DNA of 17,903 nucleotides from Bacteroidales bacterium (GCA_029932445.1 JAOZQB010000036.1:1-17903), one strand, 5' to 3'. Positions 1 through 7,926 are shown, counted from the first letter of the stretch. The notes: generated by a model not told the origin, from the sequence alone. Numbers and translations are program-made.

Positions 1-1013
1 ACCCAAATAATAAAAGTCCAGCCGGCTCCGTGCCAAAAACCGCTTAAAATAAATACAAACATAATATTAAAAGTAAAGCGTAATTTAGAATTTGTTTTGC
101 TGCCGCCCAAAGGAATATACACATAATCTCTGAACCAAGTACTTAAAGAAATATGCCAGCGATGCCAAAAATCGGCAAAGGATTTTGCAAAATAGGGGAG
201 TTTAAAATTAATTCGTAAATGATAACCGAGAATTTTTGCTGTTCCGCGTGCAATATCGGTATAGCCGGAAAAATCGCAATAAATTTGAAAGGCAAAAAAG
301 AAAGTTGCCAGCCATATATCCGCTCCGTGATAGCTTCCGGGATTGTTATAAACGGTATTTACAATCAAAGATAAGCTGTCGGCAATAACAATTTTCTGAA
401 AGAAACCCCAGAAGATAAGTTTTAAGCCGGCAGTAATTCGCTTATAATCAATAGTTGTGAGTTTGTTAAATTGAGGCAATAAATGTCCGGCACGTTCAAT
501 CGGACCCGCAACCAATTGCGGGAAAAAGGAAACAAATAATGCAAATTTTACGAAATTCTTTTCGGGCAAAATACGTTTTTTAAACACATCAATGGTATAA
601 CTCATGGTTTGAAACGTATAAAATGAAATTCCGACAGGCAACAGAAGTTGCGTAAAAGAATTTCCCTGTCCGTGACCGAGAAAATGATAATGTGCCAAAA
701 AACGGCTTAAATTCTTATCGAAAAAATAAAAATATTTGAAAGAGAATAAAATCCCGAGATTGACAAATATACTTAACCACAACAGAATTTTACGCTTTTT
801 TTCTTCAGATGTTTTTTGAATTTTTAAAGCAACAAAATAATCAACCAAAGTAGATGCCAAAAGAAGTACTATGTATTCCGGCTTCCAAACGGAATAGAAA
901 TACCAACTTGCAATAAGCAAAAGTATTTGACGTGATTTTACTTTCTTTAAAGAAAAGAAAATGAAAACAACAATCGGCAAAAAGATGATAAAATGTAACG
1001 AGTTAAAGAGCAC
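1..1013 (-). CDS. MBOAT family membrane O-acyltransferase (AlgI-like), C-terminus beyond window
   Basis: A 337-codon partial gene that runs off the left edge. The start is GTG at 1013-1011: an in-frame TAG lies two codons upstream, and the resulting N-terminus, (M)LFNSLHFIIFLPIV, is the usual beginning of AlgI/DltB-type MBOAT proteins. The translation is strongly hydrophobic, with many membrane segments. The two family histidine regions are visible: FADFWHRWHISLSTWFRDY near residues 281-299 and SGFWHGAGWTF near residues 322-332, the second holding the invariant membrane-embedded histidine. FYTFQTMSYTIDVF and FPQLVAGPIERA are also typical of the family. Known members move acetyl or other acyl groups across the membrane onto polysaccharides (alginate, cellulose, peptidoglycan) or teichoic acid; the acceptor here cannot be told. 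Relatives are about 470-500 residues long, so roughly 140 are missing, and the usual SGNH/AlgX partner would lie outside the window. It sits 85 nt downstream of the OmpA gene on the same strand. Confidence 0.93.
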   Translation of the reverse strand, partial: MLFNSLHFIIFLPIVVFIFFSLKKVKSRQILLLIASWYFYSVWKPEYIVLLLASTLVDYFVALKIQKTSEEKKRKILLWLSIFVNLGILFSFKYFYFFDKNLSRFLAHYHFLGHGQGNSFTQLLLPVGISFYTFQTMSYTIDVFKKRILPEKNFVKFALFVSFFPQLVAGPIERAGHLLPQFNKLTTIDYKRITAGLKLIFWGFFQKIVIADSLSLIVNTVYNNPGSYHGADIWLATFFFAFQIYCDFSGYTDIARGTAKILGYHLRINFKLPYFAKSFADFWHRWHISLSTWFRDYVYIPLGGSKTNSKLRFTFNIMFVFILSGFWHGAGWTFIIW

Positions 1014-1098
1014 GTGTTTCTATTTTATTTTCAATTAAAAACCTTGAAAGTTTTTGTAAAGCAAAGTGTTTTCACAAAAATATAAAAAATTTTGATTT

Positions 1099-3039
1099 TT
1101 ATAAGATTTTAAATTCTGTTCGGCGGTTGTTTTGTTTGCCTTCTTCCGTTTTATTATTGTCAATCGGGAATGTACTTCCGTAACCTTTATAGATTAATCT
1201 GTTTTTTTCTATTCCATTTTCAATCAGATAATTATAAACGCTTTTTGCCCTATTCGCAGAAAGTTGCTTGTTGTGTGCTTCACTGCCGGTGTTATCGGTA
1301 TGTCCGCCTATTTCAATTCTTACGGCAGGGTTATTTTTCAGAAATTGTAAAAGATTCTGCAATTCTGTTTCTGATTCCGCTTTCAACGTATAAGAATCTG
1401 TATCGAAAAAGATATTTTTAAGAATGGTTTTTTTGCCTTTTTTTATCGGAGAAAGCGGAATGTCAAAATGATACGTTTTAAGAGTATCTTCGGTATCTTC
1501 AAAACTGAAATTTTCAGAAAAAAATAAATATCCTGTTTTTGAAACATTAAAAGCATAATCTGCACCGGCGGGCAGGCATATTAAATACTTGCCTGTCAGT
1601 TGGTCTGAAGATGTTACGGCAACTTCTTTATTTGTTTTTAAATTAATGAGTTTTATTCGAGAATACAATTTGTCTGTCGTTTCCTTGTCGTATACAATTC
1701 CCTCAATATAAGTTACTTGTTCAGGTCTGTCATTTACCGGAAGATCAAATGTGTAAATATCCAATCCTCCGAATTCCGAATTTTTAGAAGATGCAAAAAA
1801 TGCTTTATTCCCTTTTGCATTAATTGTTAAGCTGACTTCTTCTTCAAACGTATTTATCGGATAACCCAAATTAACGGGTTTTTGCCAATGGTCGTTTTTA
1901 TCTTTTTTTGTGAAGAATAAATCAGATTTTCCCATCCCTAAATGACCGGTTGATGAAAAGTACAAGGTTTTATTATCGTAATGAATAAACGGTGATTGAT
2001 CTTCGCCGGCAGTATTAATGTTATCTCCGAGATTAACGGGTTGGTTCCAAGTACTGTCTTTTTGCATTTCGGTTTTCCAGATATCAATTTTTCCTTTTCC
2101 GCCGGGACGATTAGATGCAAAGTATAATGTTTTTCCGTCTGCGGAGAAAGAGGGTTGCGATTCCCAATATTTGCTGTTTACCTGATGCCCGAGATTTTTT
2201 GGTTTCGACCATTTGCTTCCGATTTTATGAGACAGCCAGATATCGCAACTTCCGTAAGTTTTACCGTGTGCTGATTTACCTTTTGCATATTCGCAGGAAG
2301 TAAAAAAAAGTAATTTCCCGTCGGCGGAAATTGATTGTGCTCCTTCGTTTCCCCGTGTATTCAGCGGTTTCCCGAATTCTTTTGCAGGGAGCCAAACATT
2401 ATTTTCTCTTTGTGAGATAAAAAAATCTTCTTGTTTTTCAAGATTGCCGTCGAAAGAGCGTTTTCCGTTCGGGATAAGTCGCGTAAAAATGAGAGTTTGT
2501 TCATCTGCAGTGAAACCGGGAAGATATTCATCAAATTCAGAATTGATATTTTTACCCATATTAACAGGTTCAAATTCAATCGGATTTTTTATGGCGTTTA
2601 TACCGAAATTGCAACGTTCGAGATATTTATTGAGTTTTGCGGTATATTGTTTTTTTTTGTCATGTTTTTCGAGTTCTTTAAAATCTTTTTTTGCATCTTC
2701 GTATCTGCCGATTTGAAGTTCGGTTCTTGCAAGGGTAAAATAGGCCAAAGGATTTTTGCCGGGTTCAATTTCGATGGCTTTTTTCAGAGCGATTATTTTT
2801 TTATCATATTTTTTCTGCTCTCCGAAAATATCTGATAATAAATAATATACTTCAATAAATTTACTGTCTTTTTCCAATGCTTTTGCCGACCAGTAAACAG
2901 CTTCTTTATAATTGTAGGAATTATAATATTCTAATGCTTTGTAGAAATATTCCGTTGCTTTTTTCGATTTTGTCGAAAGGGTTTGAGCACTTGCCTGAAT
3001 GCTGAAAATTAAGAGGAATATGAAGATGAGTTTTTTCAT
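1099..3039 (-). CDS. TPR - PD40 propeller - CarboxypepD-like - OmpA protein (PorE-like architecture)
   Basis: 646 residues with an Sec signal peptide (residues 1-19, cleavage after ASA). Domains in order: TPR-like helices about 25-145 with repeated Y-x-K-A patterns; a WD40-like/PD40 propeller about 160-432, showing repeated S-x-D-G-K-x-L-x-F and (N)LG-x-x-(I/V)N-(S/T) blade motifs; a CarboxypepD regulatory-like domain about 443-530; and an OmpA C-terminal peptidoglycan-binding domain about 543-646. The last contains HTDNTGS (Asp582) and LSANRAKS (Arg597), the pair that in this family holds diaminopimelate. This four-domain order is that of PorE, a periplasmic T9SS component anchored to peptidoglycan, but Bacteroidetes have several paralogues of this build. 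PorE is described as a lipoprotein, whereas no lipobox Cys follows the signal peptide here, so the symbol is withheld. A T9SS cargo gene lies at 9050-9997. No consensus promoter is visible in the repeat-rich upstream region. Confidence 0.9.
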   Translation of the reverse strand: MKKLIFIFLLIFSIQASAQTLSTKSKKATEYFYKALEYYNSYNYKEAVYWSAKALEKDSKFIEVYYLLSDIFGEQKKYDKKIIALKKAIEIEPGKNPLAYFTLARTELQIGRYEDAKKDFKELEKHDKKKQYTAKLNKYLERCNFGINAIKNPIEFEPVNMGKNINSEFDEYLPGFTADEQTLIFTRLIPNGKRSFDGNLEKQEDFFISQRENNVWLPAKEFGKPLNTRGNEGAQSISADGKLLFFTSCEYAKGKSAHGKTYGSCDIWLSHKIGSKWSKPKNLGHQVNSKYWESQPSFSADGKTLYFASNRPGGKGKIDIWKTEMQKDSTWNQPVNLGDNINTAGEDQSPFIHYDNKTLYFSSTGHLGMGKSDLFFTKKDKNDHWQKPVNLGYPINTFEEEVSLTINAKGNKAFFASSKNSEFGGLDIYTFDLPVNDRPEQVTYIEGIVYDKETTDKLYSRIKLINLKTNKEVAVTSSDQLTGKYLICLPAGADYAFNVSKTGYLFFSENFSFEDTEDTLKTYHFDIPLSPIKKGKKTILKNIFFDTDSYTLKAESETELQNLLQFLKNNPAVRIEIGGHTDNTGSEAHNKQLSANRAKSVYNYLIENGIEKNRLIYKGYGSTFPIDNNKTEEGKQNNRRTEFKIL

Positions 3040-3050
3040 TAAGGAGTATT

Positions 3051-3253
3051 GAAAGTTTAAAAGTTATAAAAGTTTATAAAGTTGAAAGTTTATAAAGATG
3101 AAAGTTCTTAAAGTTAAAAGTCTTCGGCGTAGCTTGTGTATTTGTTTGATAATTAGATGTTTATTATACATATTGTTTTGTGTTTCTAATAAATAAATGT
3201 ATAAACTTTTTACTTTCAACTTTATAAGCTTTCAACTAAAAAACTTTCAACTC
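3051..3253. repeat. Intergenic element: AAAGTT array facing an inverted AACTTT array
   Basis: The left arm (3051-3120) carries AAAGTT at 3052, 3060, 3069, 3078, 3085, 3101 and 3110, plus AAAGAT at 3094, a spacing of 7-9 nt. The right arm (3201-3253) carries the reverse complement, AACTTT at 3204, 3218 and 3242, with TACTTT and AGCTTT variants between. A perfect 15-nt inverted match is TATAAAGTTGAAAGT at 3075-3089 against ACTTTCAACTTTATA at 3212-3226. The arms flank about 80 nt of unrelated sequence and fill the whole gap between two minus-strand genes. In RNA the arms could form a long imperfect hairpin. It could be a MITE-like element or an intergenic palindromic repeat; no target-site duplication was recognised. 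Confidence 0.75.
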
Positions 3254-3255
3254 AG

Positions 3256-3852
3256 TTATCTGAAACTCGGGCAGTCACAACCTTTTCCGTTGGGATCGGG
3301 CAAATCGAAACGAACCCCTAAACTTAGTGCAACAGAACGTGAATGTGTATGATTTAAAGTCAGTGTAAAATCTAATTTTTTTGAGATGTAATAATTGTAT
3401 TCAATCATTCCGCTGAGCCAAGCAATTTTATACATTGTATTGTCGGCTGTTTTTAGCTTTTCTTCATTGACATAACCGGGAATTGCTGATTTATCTGTTT
3501 CATAATGTACTGCCGGTCCGAAACCGAGATATAATGAATGTTTGTAATATTTTAATGCTTTGTATTTCAACATAATCTGACTGTATCCGGCAAGTGTGTT
3601 GTATCGGTCATTCATTACGGCAGTTGACAGTCTTAAAGATAAATTTTTTGCAATATAACGGTCGTAAGATAAAATTAAACCGGGTTCAAAAGTGATGTAT
3701 CCTTTATTATCAATCGTATTTTGGTGCAAGGGTAAATTTTGTTTTGTAAAGGGATGTGTACTCACGGTTAAAATACGTGCCGATAAACTGCTTTGTGCCG
3801 AAAGTATTCCGAATGTAAAAATTAAAATAAGAGATAAAAATAAGTGCTTCAT
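3256..3852 (-). CDS. Secreted protein of unknown function, probable small outer-membrane beta-barrel
   Basis: 198 residues. A signal peptide is clear (residues 1-19, MKHLFLSLILIFTFGILSAQ). The mature part is rich in alternating polar and hydrophobic stretches with aromatic ends, such as GYITFEPGLILSYDRYI, HSLYLGFGPAVHYET and VALSLGVRFDLP. This is the pattern of an 8- to 10-strand outer-membrane barrel, like the OMP_b-brl proteins common in Bacteroidetes. The tail, after the last predicted strand, is short and Cys-rich (KGCDCPSFR). No catalytic motif is seen and I do not recognise a named family. It is transcribed towards the PorE-like gene but separated from it by the repeat element, so co-transcription is uncertain. 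A box reading TAAATTTG on the minus strand (3870-3877) could be a promoter element very close to the start. Confidence 0.8.
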   Translation of the reverse strand: MKHLFLSLILIFTFGILSAQSSLSARILTVSTHPFTKQNLPLHQNTIDNKGYITFEPGLILSYDRYIAKNLSLRLSTAVMNDRYNTLAGYSQIMLKYKALKYYKHSLYLGFGPAVHYETDKSAIPGYVNEEKLKTADNTMYKIAWLSGMIEYNYYISKKLDFTLTLNHTHSRSVALSLGVRFDLPDPNGKGCDCPSFR

Positions 3853-3880
3853 AGTTTCTGATATTGATACAAATTTATAA

Positions 3881-3916
3881 AAAAAAGGATACGCTTATAT
3901 CTGAACGTATCCTTTT
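3881..3916 (-). terminator. Rho-independent terminator after the 75-residue membrane protein gene
   Basis: Perfect 11-bp inverted repeat AAAAGGATACG (3883-3893) / CGTATCCTTTT (3906-3916) with a 12-nt loop. Read on the minus strand the hairpin is followed by eight T residues (about 3886-3879), the classical layout, 27 nt after the stop codon of the gene at 3943-4170. On the plus strand the U-run is shorter, and there is no plus-strand gene to end. Confidence 0.88.
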
Positions 3917-3942
3917 ATGATAAATTTTATTTTCAAATATTT

Positions 3943-4170
3943 TCAGCAATCCGAACAAATTGTTTTAATGCCTTTAACTTGCTTGTAATTTTTATCAAGT
4001 ACAACTTGCTCGGTTTTAATACAGTAGATTTTATTTTTACGTAAGGTTTTATTATGTCCGATACGTGTTTCCGGAAAATCTTTCTTTTTAGAAAAAAATG
4101 TTTGAATGCCGAGACCGATTAAAGCAATGGCAATTAATATGAGTGAAAATATGAATAGGGTTATAAACAT
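3943..4170 (-). CDS. Small one-helix membrane protein with Cys-containing tail, unknown function
   Basis: 75 residues: one N-terminal hydrophobic helix (about 2-27), then a basic juxtamembrane stretch FFSKKKDFPETRIGHNKTLRK that places the tail in the cytoplasm by the positive-inside rule. The polar tail has Cys50 and a C-terminal CSDC (Cys72, Cys75). The layout (helix, FPETRIGHNK-type motif, terminal Cys pair) recalls small Bacteroidetes proteins named only 'membrane or secreted protein', and loosely the helix-plus-Cys plan of NqrM, but I cannot assign it. The start codon lies 6 nt after the hepT stop, so it is almost certainly on the mntA-hepT transcript, and a strong terminator follows. Either it is an unrelated passenger or a third component of that module. 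Confidence 0.75.
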   Translation of the reverse strand: MFITLFIFSLILIAIALIGLGIQTFFSKKKDFPETRIGHNKTLRKNKIYCIKTEQVVLDKNYKQVKGIKTICSDC

Positions 4171-4176
4171 AGTATT

Positions 4177-4524
4177 TTAATTTATTTCGTTTAAGATTTT
4201 TTTTATTTTGTTTTCAAAAGGTTTTAAATCATTTTGAATTGTATTCCAAATAATCCGATTACTTATTTGATAATATCCGTGAACTAAAACATGTCTTAAT
4301 CCGATAATAGCTTGCCGGTCAATTTCCGGATGTTTTTCTTTGAGTTGTTTTGTTATAAGGTTTGATGCTTCTCCGATAATTTCTAAACTTTTGATTACGG
4401 CAAATTTCAGCATTTTATTTTTTTCAAATTCATCGAAATTTAAATTTTCCGTAAATTCAAAGATATTTTCAACAGCTTCGATAATATGAAGTAATCTTCC
4501 TTTATCTCTTAGTTTTTCTCTCAT
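4177..4524 (-). CDS. hepT: HepT-like HEPN RNase toxin (DUF86)
   Basis: 115 residues, all-alpha, the usual HepT size. The HEPN signature RX4HXY is present as Arg77-HVLV-His82-Gly-Tyr84 in GLRHVLVHGYY, preceded by the typical KSLEIIGEASNLI helix and HPEIDRQAIIGLRH. In characterised MntA-HepT systems Arg and His form the RNase site, and the Tyr of this motif is modified with AMP by the partner MntA, which neutralises the toxin; that biochemistry is inferred here from the family. The gene overlaps the 3' end of mntA by 23 nt, the common order for this pair, so the two are translationally linked. All key residues are intact, so the toxin is probably functional. Confidence 0.92.
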   Translation of the reverse strand: MREKLRDKGRLLHIIEAVENIFEFTENLNFDEFEKNKMLKFAVIKSLEIIGEASNLITKQLKEKHPEIDRQAIIGLRHVLVHGYYQISNRIIWNTIQNDLKPFENKIKKILNEIN

Positions 4525-4804
4525 ATATCAAAATATTTTGTTCCTTAAAATTATGAAGAGCAAAATCTTTTAATTGTCCTTCTTCAATTAAATCAACTTC
4601 TTTTCCGGTTAATTTTTCAAGTTCATATTTTAAATGTAAATAATAAAAAAGTGTTATTTGTTCATTTTCCGAAAACCTTATCAATAAATCTATATCACTC
4701 TTTTTGGTTTCTTCATTTTTAGAATAAGAACCGAATAACCATGCTTTTTCAACAGGTTTATTATTCAGATAATCAGAGATTTTATTAATAAGTTCTTTAT
4801 TCAT
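4502..4804 (-). CDS. mntA: MntA-like minimal nucleotidyltransferase antitoxin
   Basis: 100 residues, the size of a minimal nucleotidyltransferase. The catalytic GSX10DXD motif is complete (Gly25-Ser26, Asp37, Asp39) within AWLFGSYSKNEETKKSDIDL. A third acidic position lies in GKEVDLIEE (Asp71), matching the third metal ligand of Pol-beta-type transferases. Family members transfer AMP to the Tyr of HepT and so act as antitoxin. The gene is first in the pair and overlaps hepT by 23 nt. It lies 52 nt downstream of the GlsB gene and has its own candidate -7 box, so it may be transcribed separately. Start taken at the ATG at 4804, preceded by AT-rich sequence without a Shine-Dalgarno motif. Confidence 0.92.
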   Translation of the reverse strand: MNKELINKISDYLNNKPVEKAWLFGSYSKNEETKKSDIDLLIRFSENEQITLFYYLHLKYELEKLTGKEVDLIEEGQLKDFALHNFKEQNILIYERKTKR

Positions 4805-4823
4805 ATGAGCTTAATTTTTTTTA

Positions 4824-4831
4824 CAAAGATA
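4824..4831 (-). promoter_or_regulatory. Candidate -7 box of mntA-hepT promoter
   Basis: Reads TATCTTTG on the minus strand, a full match to the Bacteroidetes -7 consensus TAnnTTTG. It lies 19 nt before the mntA start. A TTTG -33 element is not seen at the usual distance, so this rests on one box in an AT-rich gap. Confidence 0.45.
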
Positions 4832-4856
4832 CAATAAAAGACAGTAAAGTCTGAAT

Positions 4857-5108
4857 TTAATCGTTCTTTTTTTTCCCTAATTTAAAAATCCAAACTAAAA
4901 TACCGCCACCCAAAACAGCTGTAATCAATGAGGGAATAATTCCTCCTCCTACATTGAAACCGATTAATTTGAATAACCAACCGCCTAATAATCCGCCGGC
5001 AATTCCGATGATTAAATTCATTAAAAATCCGAAACCTTCACCTTTAAAGATTCGTCCGGTAAGCCAACCGGCAAAACCGCCGAGAATAATGTACAGAAAC
5101 CAATTCAT
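4857..5108 (-). CDS. GlsB/YeaQ/YmgE family small membrane protein (transglycosylase-associated)
   Basis: 83 residues with three glycine-rich hydrophobic helices (about 3-16, 29-50, 54-76) ending in a short basic tail, KLGKKKND. The motifs IILGGFAGWLTGRIFKG, NLIIGIAGGLLGGWLF and ITAVLGGGILVWIF are the hallmark of the Transgly_assoc family (PF04226). Members are small inner-membrane proteins often induced by stress; no reaction is established for them. The start follows the upstream gene's stop by 52 nt on the same strand. No residue is missing compared with the family. Confidence 0.92.
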   Translation of the reverse strand: MNWFLYIILGGFAGWLTGRIFKGEGFGFLMNLIIGIAGGLLGGWLFKLIGFNVGGGIIPSLITAVLGGGILVWIFKLGKKKND

Positions 5109-5160
5109 AATTTAATGTTTTAAATTTTACCGTAAATTTGTATGTTATCGTATCAATATT

Positions 5161-5799
5161 TTATACCCACCCCAAACTTCCGAAAATAATTAAACTTAAA
5201 ATGACAACCGAAAAAATTGTACCGGTTGTAATAATTTGTTTCTTAACAGATTTCATATCGTAAACCCAAAAAGCAACAATAAAAAATGTCATATATCCGA
5301 AAGGAACAATTAACCACGGGTTATTAGCATTCCACCAACTGTAATCCCATGTGAGCATATTTGCCGCATTGAGAAAATATTCAACAAAAACGGAGAATAC
5401 TGAACCTGTAATTATCATAAACCAACGATTGTTAATGCCGAGAATTTTTGCATTTTTATCATCGAGTAACATTTTAGACCAAATAATACCGGCAATTGAG
5501 AACATAAACATAATTTCAACATTTAAACCGATAAGAACGGTATAAGCAGATTGTCCCGGGGTACCCCAAATCGGAGCAAAATGTGAGAAATGCAAAACCA
5601 GCGAATTAATTATTTCATTAATCCAATCCATTCCCCAAAATACCAATCCGGCAAATACGGCATTCCAATTCTTTTTTTGAACTTCGGAAGCGTAAACATA
5701 AAATATCATCGCCAAAAGAGGAATAACATACCATTTAAGGGTTTCCGGATTTCGCAAATTTTCAAGTGCTTGTTGTGTGTACGGGGTGTAAGTGTTCAT
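5161..5799 (-). CDS. Six-helix integral membrane protein of unknown function
   Basis: 212 residues without signal peptide. Six probable membrane helices, about residues 23-40, 44-70, 86-111, 125-149, 160-180 and 188-212. Conspicuous segments are FWGMDWINEIINSLVLHF, IGLNVEIMFMFSIAGIIWSK and VEYFLNAANMLTWDYSWWN; the buried acidic and Asn residues in them (Asp, Glu, Asn within helices) suggest a ligand or ion site rather than a mere anchor. I do not recognise the family. The start codon is 28 nt after the metG stop on the same strand, so it may be co-transcribed with metG, and it is followed after 52 nt by the GlsB-type gene. Confidence 0.8.
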   Translation of the reverse strand: MNTYTPYTQQALENLRNPETLKWYVIPLLAMIFYVYASEVQKKNWNAVFAGLVFWGMDWINEIINSLVLHFSHFAPIWGTPGQSAYTVLIGLNVEIMFMFSIAGIIWSKMLLDDKNAKILGINNRWFMIITGSVFSVFVEYFLNAANMLTWDYSWWNANNPWLIVPFGYMTFFIVAFWVYDMKSVKKQIITTGTIFSVVILSLIIFGSLGWV

Positions 5800-5827
5800 G
5801 ATATATTTTTTTTAGGTTTTTAAATTT

Positions 5828-7858
5828 TTAACTGATTGCCGAACCGTTTTCAAATTTTTCTTCAGGTGAAACAAAGCATAATTTGCCTTCCGAGTTTTCT
5901 GCCATTAAAATCATCCCTTGCGACTCAATACCTTTTAACTTTCGTGAAGCAAGATTTACCAATACTTGAACTTGTTTACCGATAATGTCTTCGGGTTTGT
6001 AAAATTCGGCAATGCCGGAAACAACCGTTCGTTTATCAATGCCGGTATCCAAAGTCAATTTAAGCAACTTTTTGGTTTTAGGCACTTTTTCCGCTTCTGT
6101 TATGCTTGCCGTTCTGATATCAAGTTTTTGAAAATCATCGAATGTAACGGTTTCTTTAACCGGTTTTAATTCAATCGTTTCTTTGGCATTATCTTCTTTC
6201 GTTTTTAAAAGTTTATTGATTTGATATTCAATTTCCGGATCTTCAATTTTTTCAAAAAGAAGTTCCGGTTCGTTTATTTTATGCTCGGGTTTTGTAATGC
6301 CTAAATCAACATCTTCCCATTTTGCATCAACAATATTTGTCATTTTTCTCAATTTCTCTGAAGTAAAGGGTAAAAAAGGTTCACTGAGAATGGCTAATGC
6401 AGCCGTAATTTGATTGGCAACATACATAATTGTACGAACTCTGTCCGGGTTTGTTTTTGCAAGTTTCCAGGGTTCATTTTCAGCCAAATATTTATTCCCG
6501 ACACGTGCCAAGTTCATAAAAGCTTTTAGTGCATCGCGAAATTTATAAATTTCGATATTTTCTTCAATGTCTTTTTTCGTTTTCAGAATTCCTTCCAAAA
6601 CAGCTGTGTCATCTTCATTAATTTTATTCGGTAAAGGAATAACTCTGTCGTAATATTTTTTTGTCAGAACCAGTGTTCTGTTGATGAAATTCCCGAGAAC
6701 GGCAACCAATTCGCCGTTATTTCTTGCCTGAAAATTTTTCCATGTGAAATCGTTGTCTTTGGTTTCCGGAGCATTTGCCGTAAGGACATAGCGCAAAACA
6801 TCTTGTTTATCTTTAAAATCTTCGAGATATTCATGTAACCAAACTGCCCAATTTTTAGATGTTGAAATTTTGTCGTTTTCTAAATTCAAAAAAGCATTAG
6901 CCGGCACATTGTCAGGTAAAATGTAGGAACCCTCAGCTTTTAGCATTGCAGGAAAAATAATGCAATGAAATACAATGTTGTCTTTGCCTATAAAATGTAC
7001 CAATTTGGTATCTTTATCTTTCCAATACTTTTCCCAATCATTTGTGAGTTCTTTAGTTGCCGAAATATATCCAATTGGTGCATCAAACCATACGTAAAGC
7101 ACTTTGTTTTCGGCATTTTTGATCGGTAAAGGAACACCCCAACTTAAATCACGACTGACGGCACGAGGCTGCAGACCGTTATCAAGCCACGATTTACATT
7201 GACCGTAAACATTTGGTTTCCATTCTTTGTGATCTTCTAAAATCCATTTTCTCAAAAACGGTTCGTGCTTATCTAAAGGCAAATACCAATGCTTTGTTTC
7301 TTTTAATGTCAACTCGGCACCGCTGATGGTTGATTTCGGGTTTATCAAATCCGTCGGACTTAAAGTACTGCCGCATTTCTCGCATTGGTCACCGTAAGCT
7401 TCTTCGTAACCGCATTTAGGACAAGTTCCTTTAATGTAGCGGTCTGCCAAAAATTGTTGTTCTTGCGTATCGTAATATTGTTCGCTTGTTTTTTCTATAA
7501 ATTCACCGTCATCATAGAGTTTTTTAAAAAATCCGGAAGCTGTTTCATAATGTGTTTTGTTGCTTGTTCTGGAATAAATATCAAAAGCAATTCCGAAATC
7601 TTCAAATGATTTTTTTATAATATTATGGTATCTGTCAACAACTTCCTGTGGTGTTATACCTTCTTTTTTTGCTTTAAGCGTAATGGGAACTCCGTGTTCA
7701 TCGCTTCCGCATACGGAAATGACGTCTTCACCTTTTAATCTTAAATATCTTGTGTAAATATCAGAAGGAATATAAACGCCGGCTAAATGTCCGATATGAA
7801 CGGGTCCGTTAGCATAGGGCAGGGCAGAGGTTACAAGGTATCTTTTAAATTCGGGCAT
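5828..7858 (-). CDS. metG: Methionyl-tRNA synthetase with C-terminal tRNA-binding domain
   Basis: 676 residues, the usual size of the long bacterial MetRS. It charges tRNA-Met with methionine in the cytoplasm. The class I signature is PYANGPVHIGH (HIGH at 21-24). A four-Cys zinc knuckle, CPKCG..CEKCG, lies at 146-162 (Cys146, 149, 159, 162). The KMSKS-type loop is KISTS at 330-334. The anticodon-binding helical domain runs about 380-540, and a C-terminal EMAP/Trbp111-like OB fold about 573-676 (FQKLDIRTASITEAEKVP ... GIESQGMILMAE), the dimerising tRNA-binding appendix found in Bacteroidetes MetRS. A good two-box promoter precedes it. All catalytic elements are intact, so it is probably the housekeeping copy. 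Confidence 0.98.
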   Translation of the reverse strand: MPEFKRYLVTSALPYANGPVHIGHLAGVYIPSDIYTRYLRLKGEDVISVCGSDEHGVPITLKAKKEGITPQEVVDRYHNIIKKSFEDFGIAFDIYSRTSNKTHYETASGFFKKLYDDGEFIEKTSEQYYDTQEQQFLADRYIKGTCPKCGYEEAYGDQCEKCGSTLSPTDLINPKSTISGAELTLKETKHWYLPLDKHEPFLRKWILEDHKEWKPNVYGQCKSWLDNGLQPRAVSRDLSWGVPLPIKNAENKVLYVWFDAPIGYISATKELTNDWEKYWKDKDTKLVHFIGKDNIVFHCIIFPAMLKAEGSYILPDNVPANAFLNLENDKISTSKNWAVWLHEYLEDFKDKQDVLRYVLTANAPETKDNDFTWKNFQARNNGELVAVLGNFINRTLVLTKKYYDRVIPLPNKINEDDTAVLEGILKTKKDIEENIEIYKFRDALKAFMNLARVGNKYLAENEPWKLAKTNPDRVRTIMYVANQITAALAILSEPFLPFTSEKLRKMTNIVDAKWEDVDLGITKPEHKINEPELLFEKIEDPEIEYQINKLLKTKEDNAKETIELKPVKETVTFDDFQKLDIRTASITEAEKVPKTKKLLKLTLDTGIDKRTVVSGIAEFYKPEDIIGKQVQVLVNLASRKLKGIESQGMILMAENSEGKLCFVSPEEKFENGSAIS

Positions 7859-7926
7859 TGTTTTTTGTTCTTTTGTTAAGTGAATTATTGTTATATGTTT
7901 ATTATTTTAAAATTTATAATTTCTGA

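Noticed and set aside
1075..1082. TATTTTTG (minus strand) as promoter of the MBOAT gene
   Set aside because: Matches TAnnTTTG, but there is no TTTG at -33 and such boxes are frequent by chance in this composition.
2431..2835. 134-codon plus-strand frame
   Set aside because: Lies opposite the TPR/propeller part of the OmpA-family gene; the Phe-rich translation is the mirror of a Lys-rich coding strand.
3051..3120. CRISPR array
   Set aside because: Units are 6-9 nt with no 20-40 nt spacers and no cas genes; it is a simple degenerate tandem repeat.
5120..5145. TAAATTTG on the plus strand between the GlsB gene and the six-helix protein gene
   Set aside because: Points away from both neighbouring minus-strand genes and has no downstream plus-strand gene to serve.
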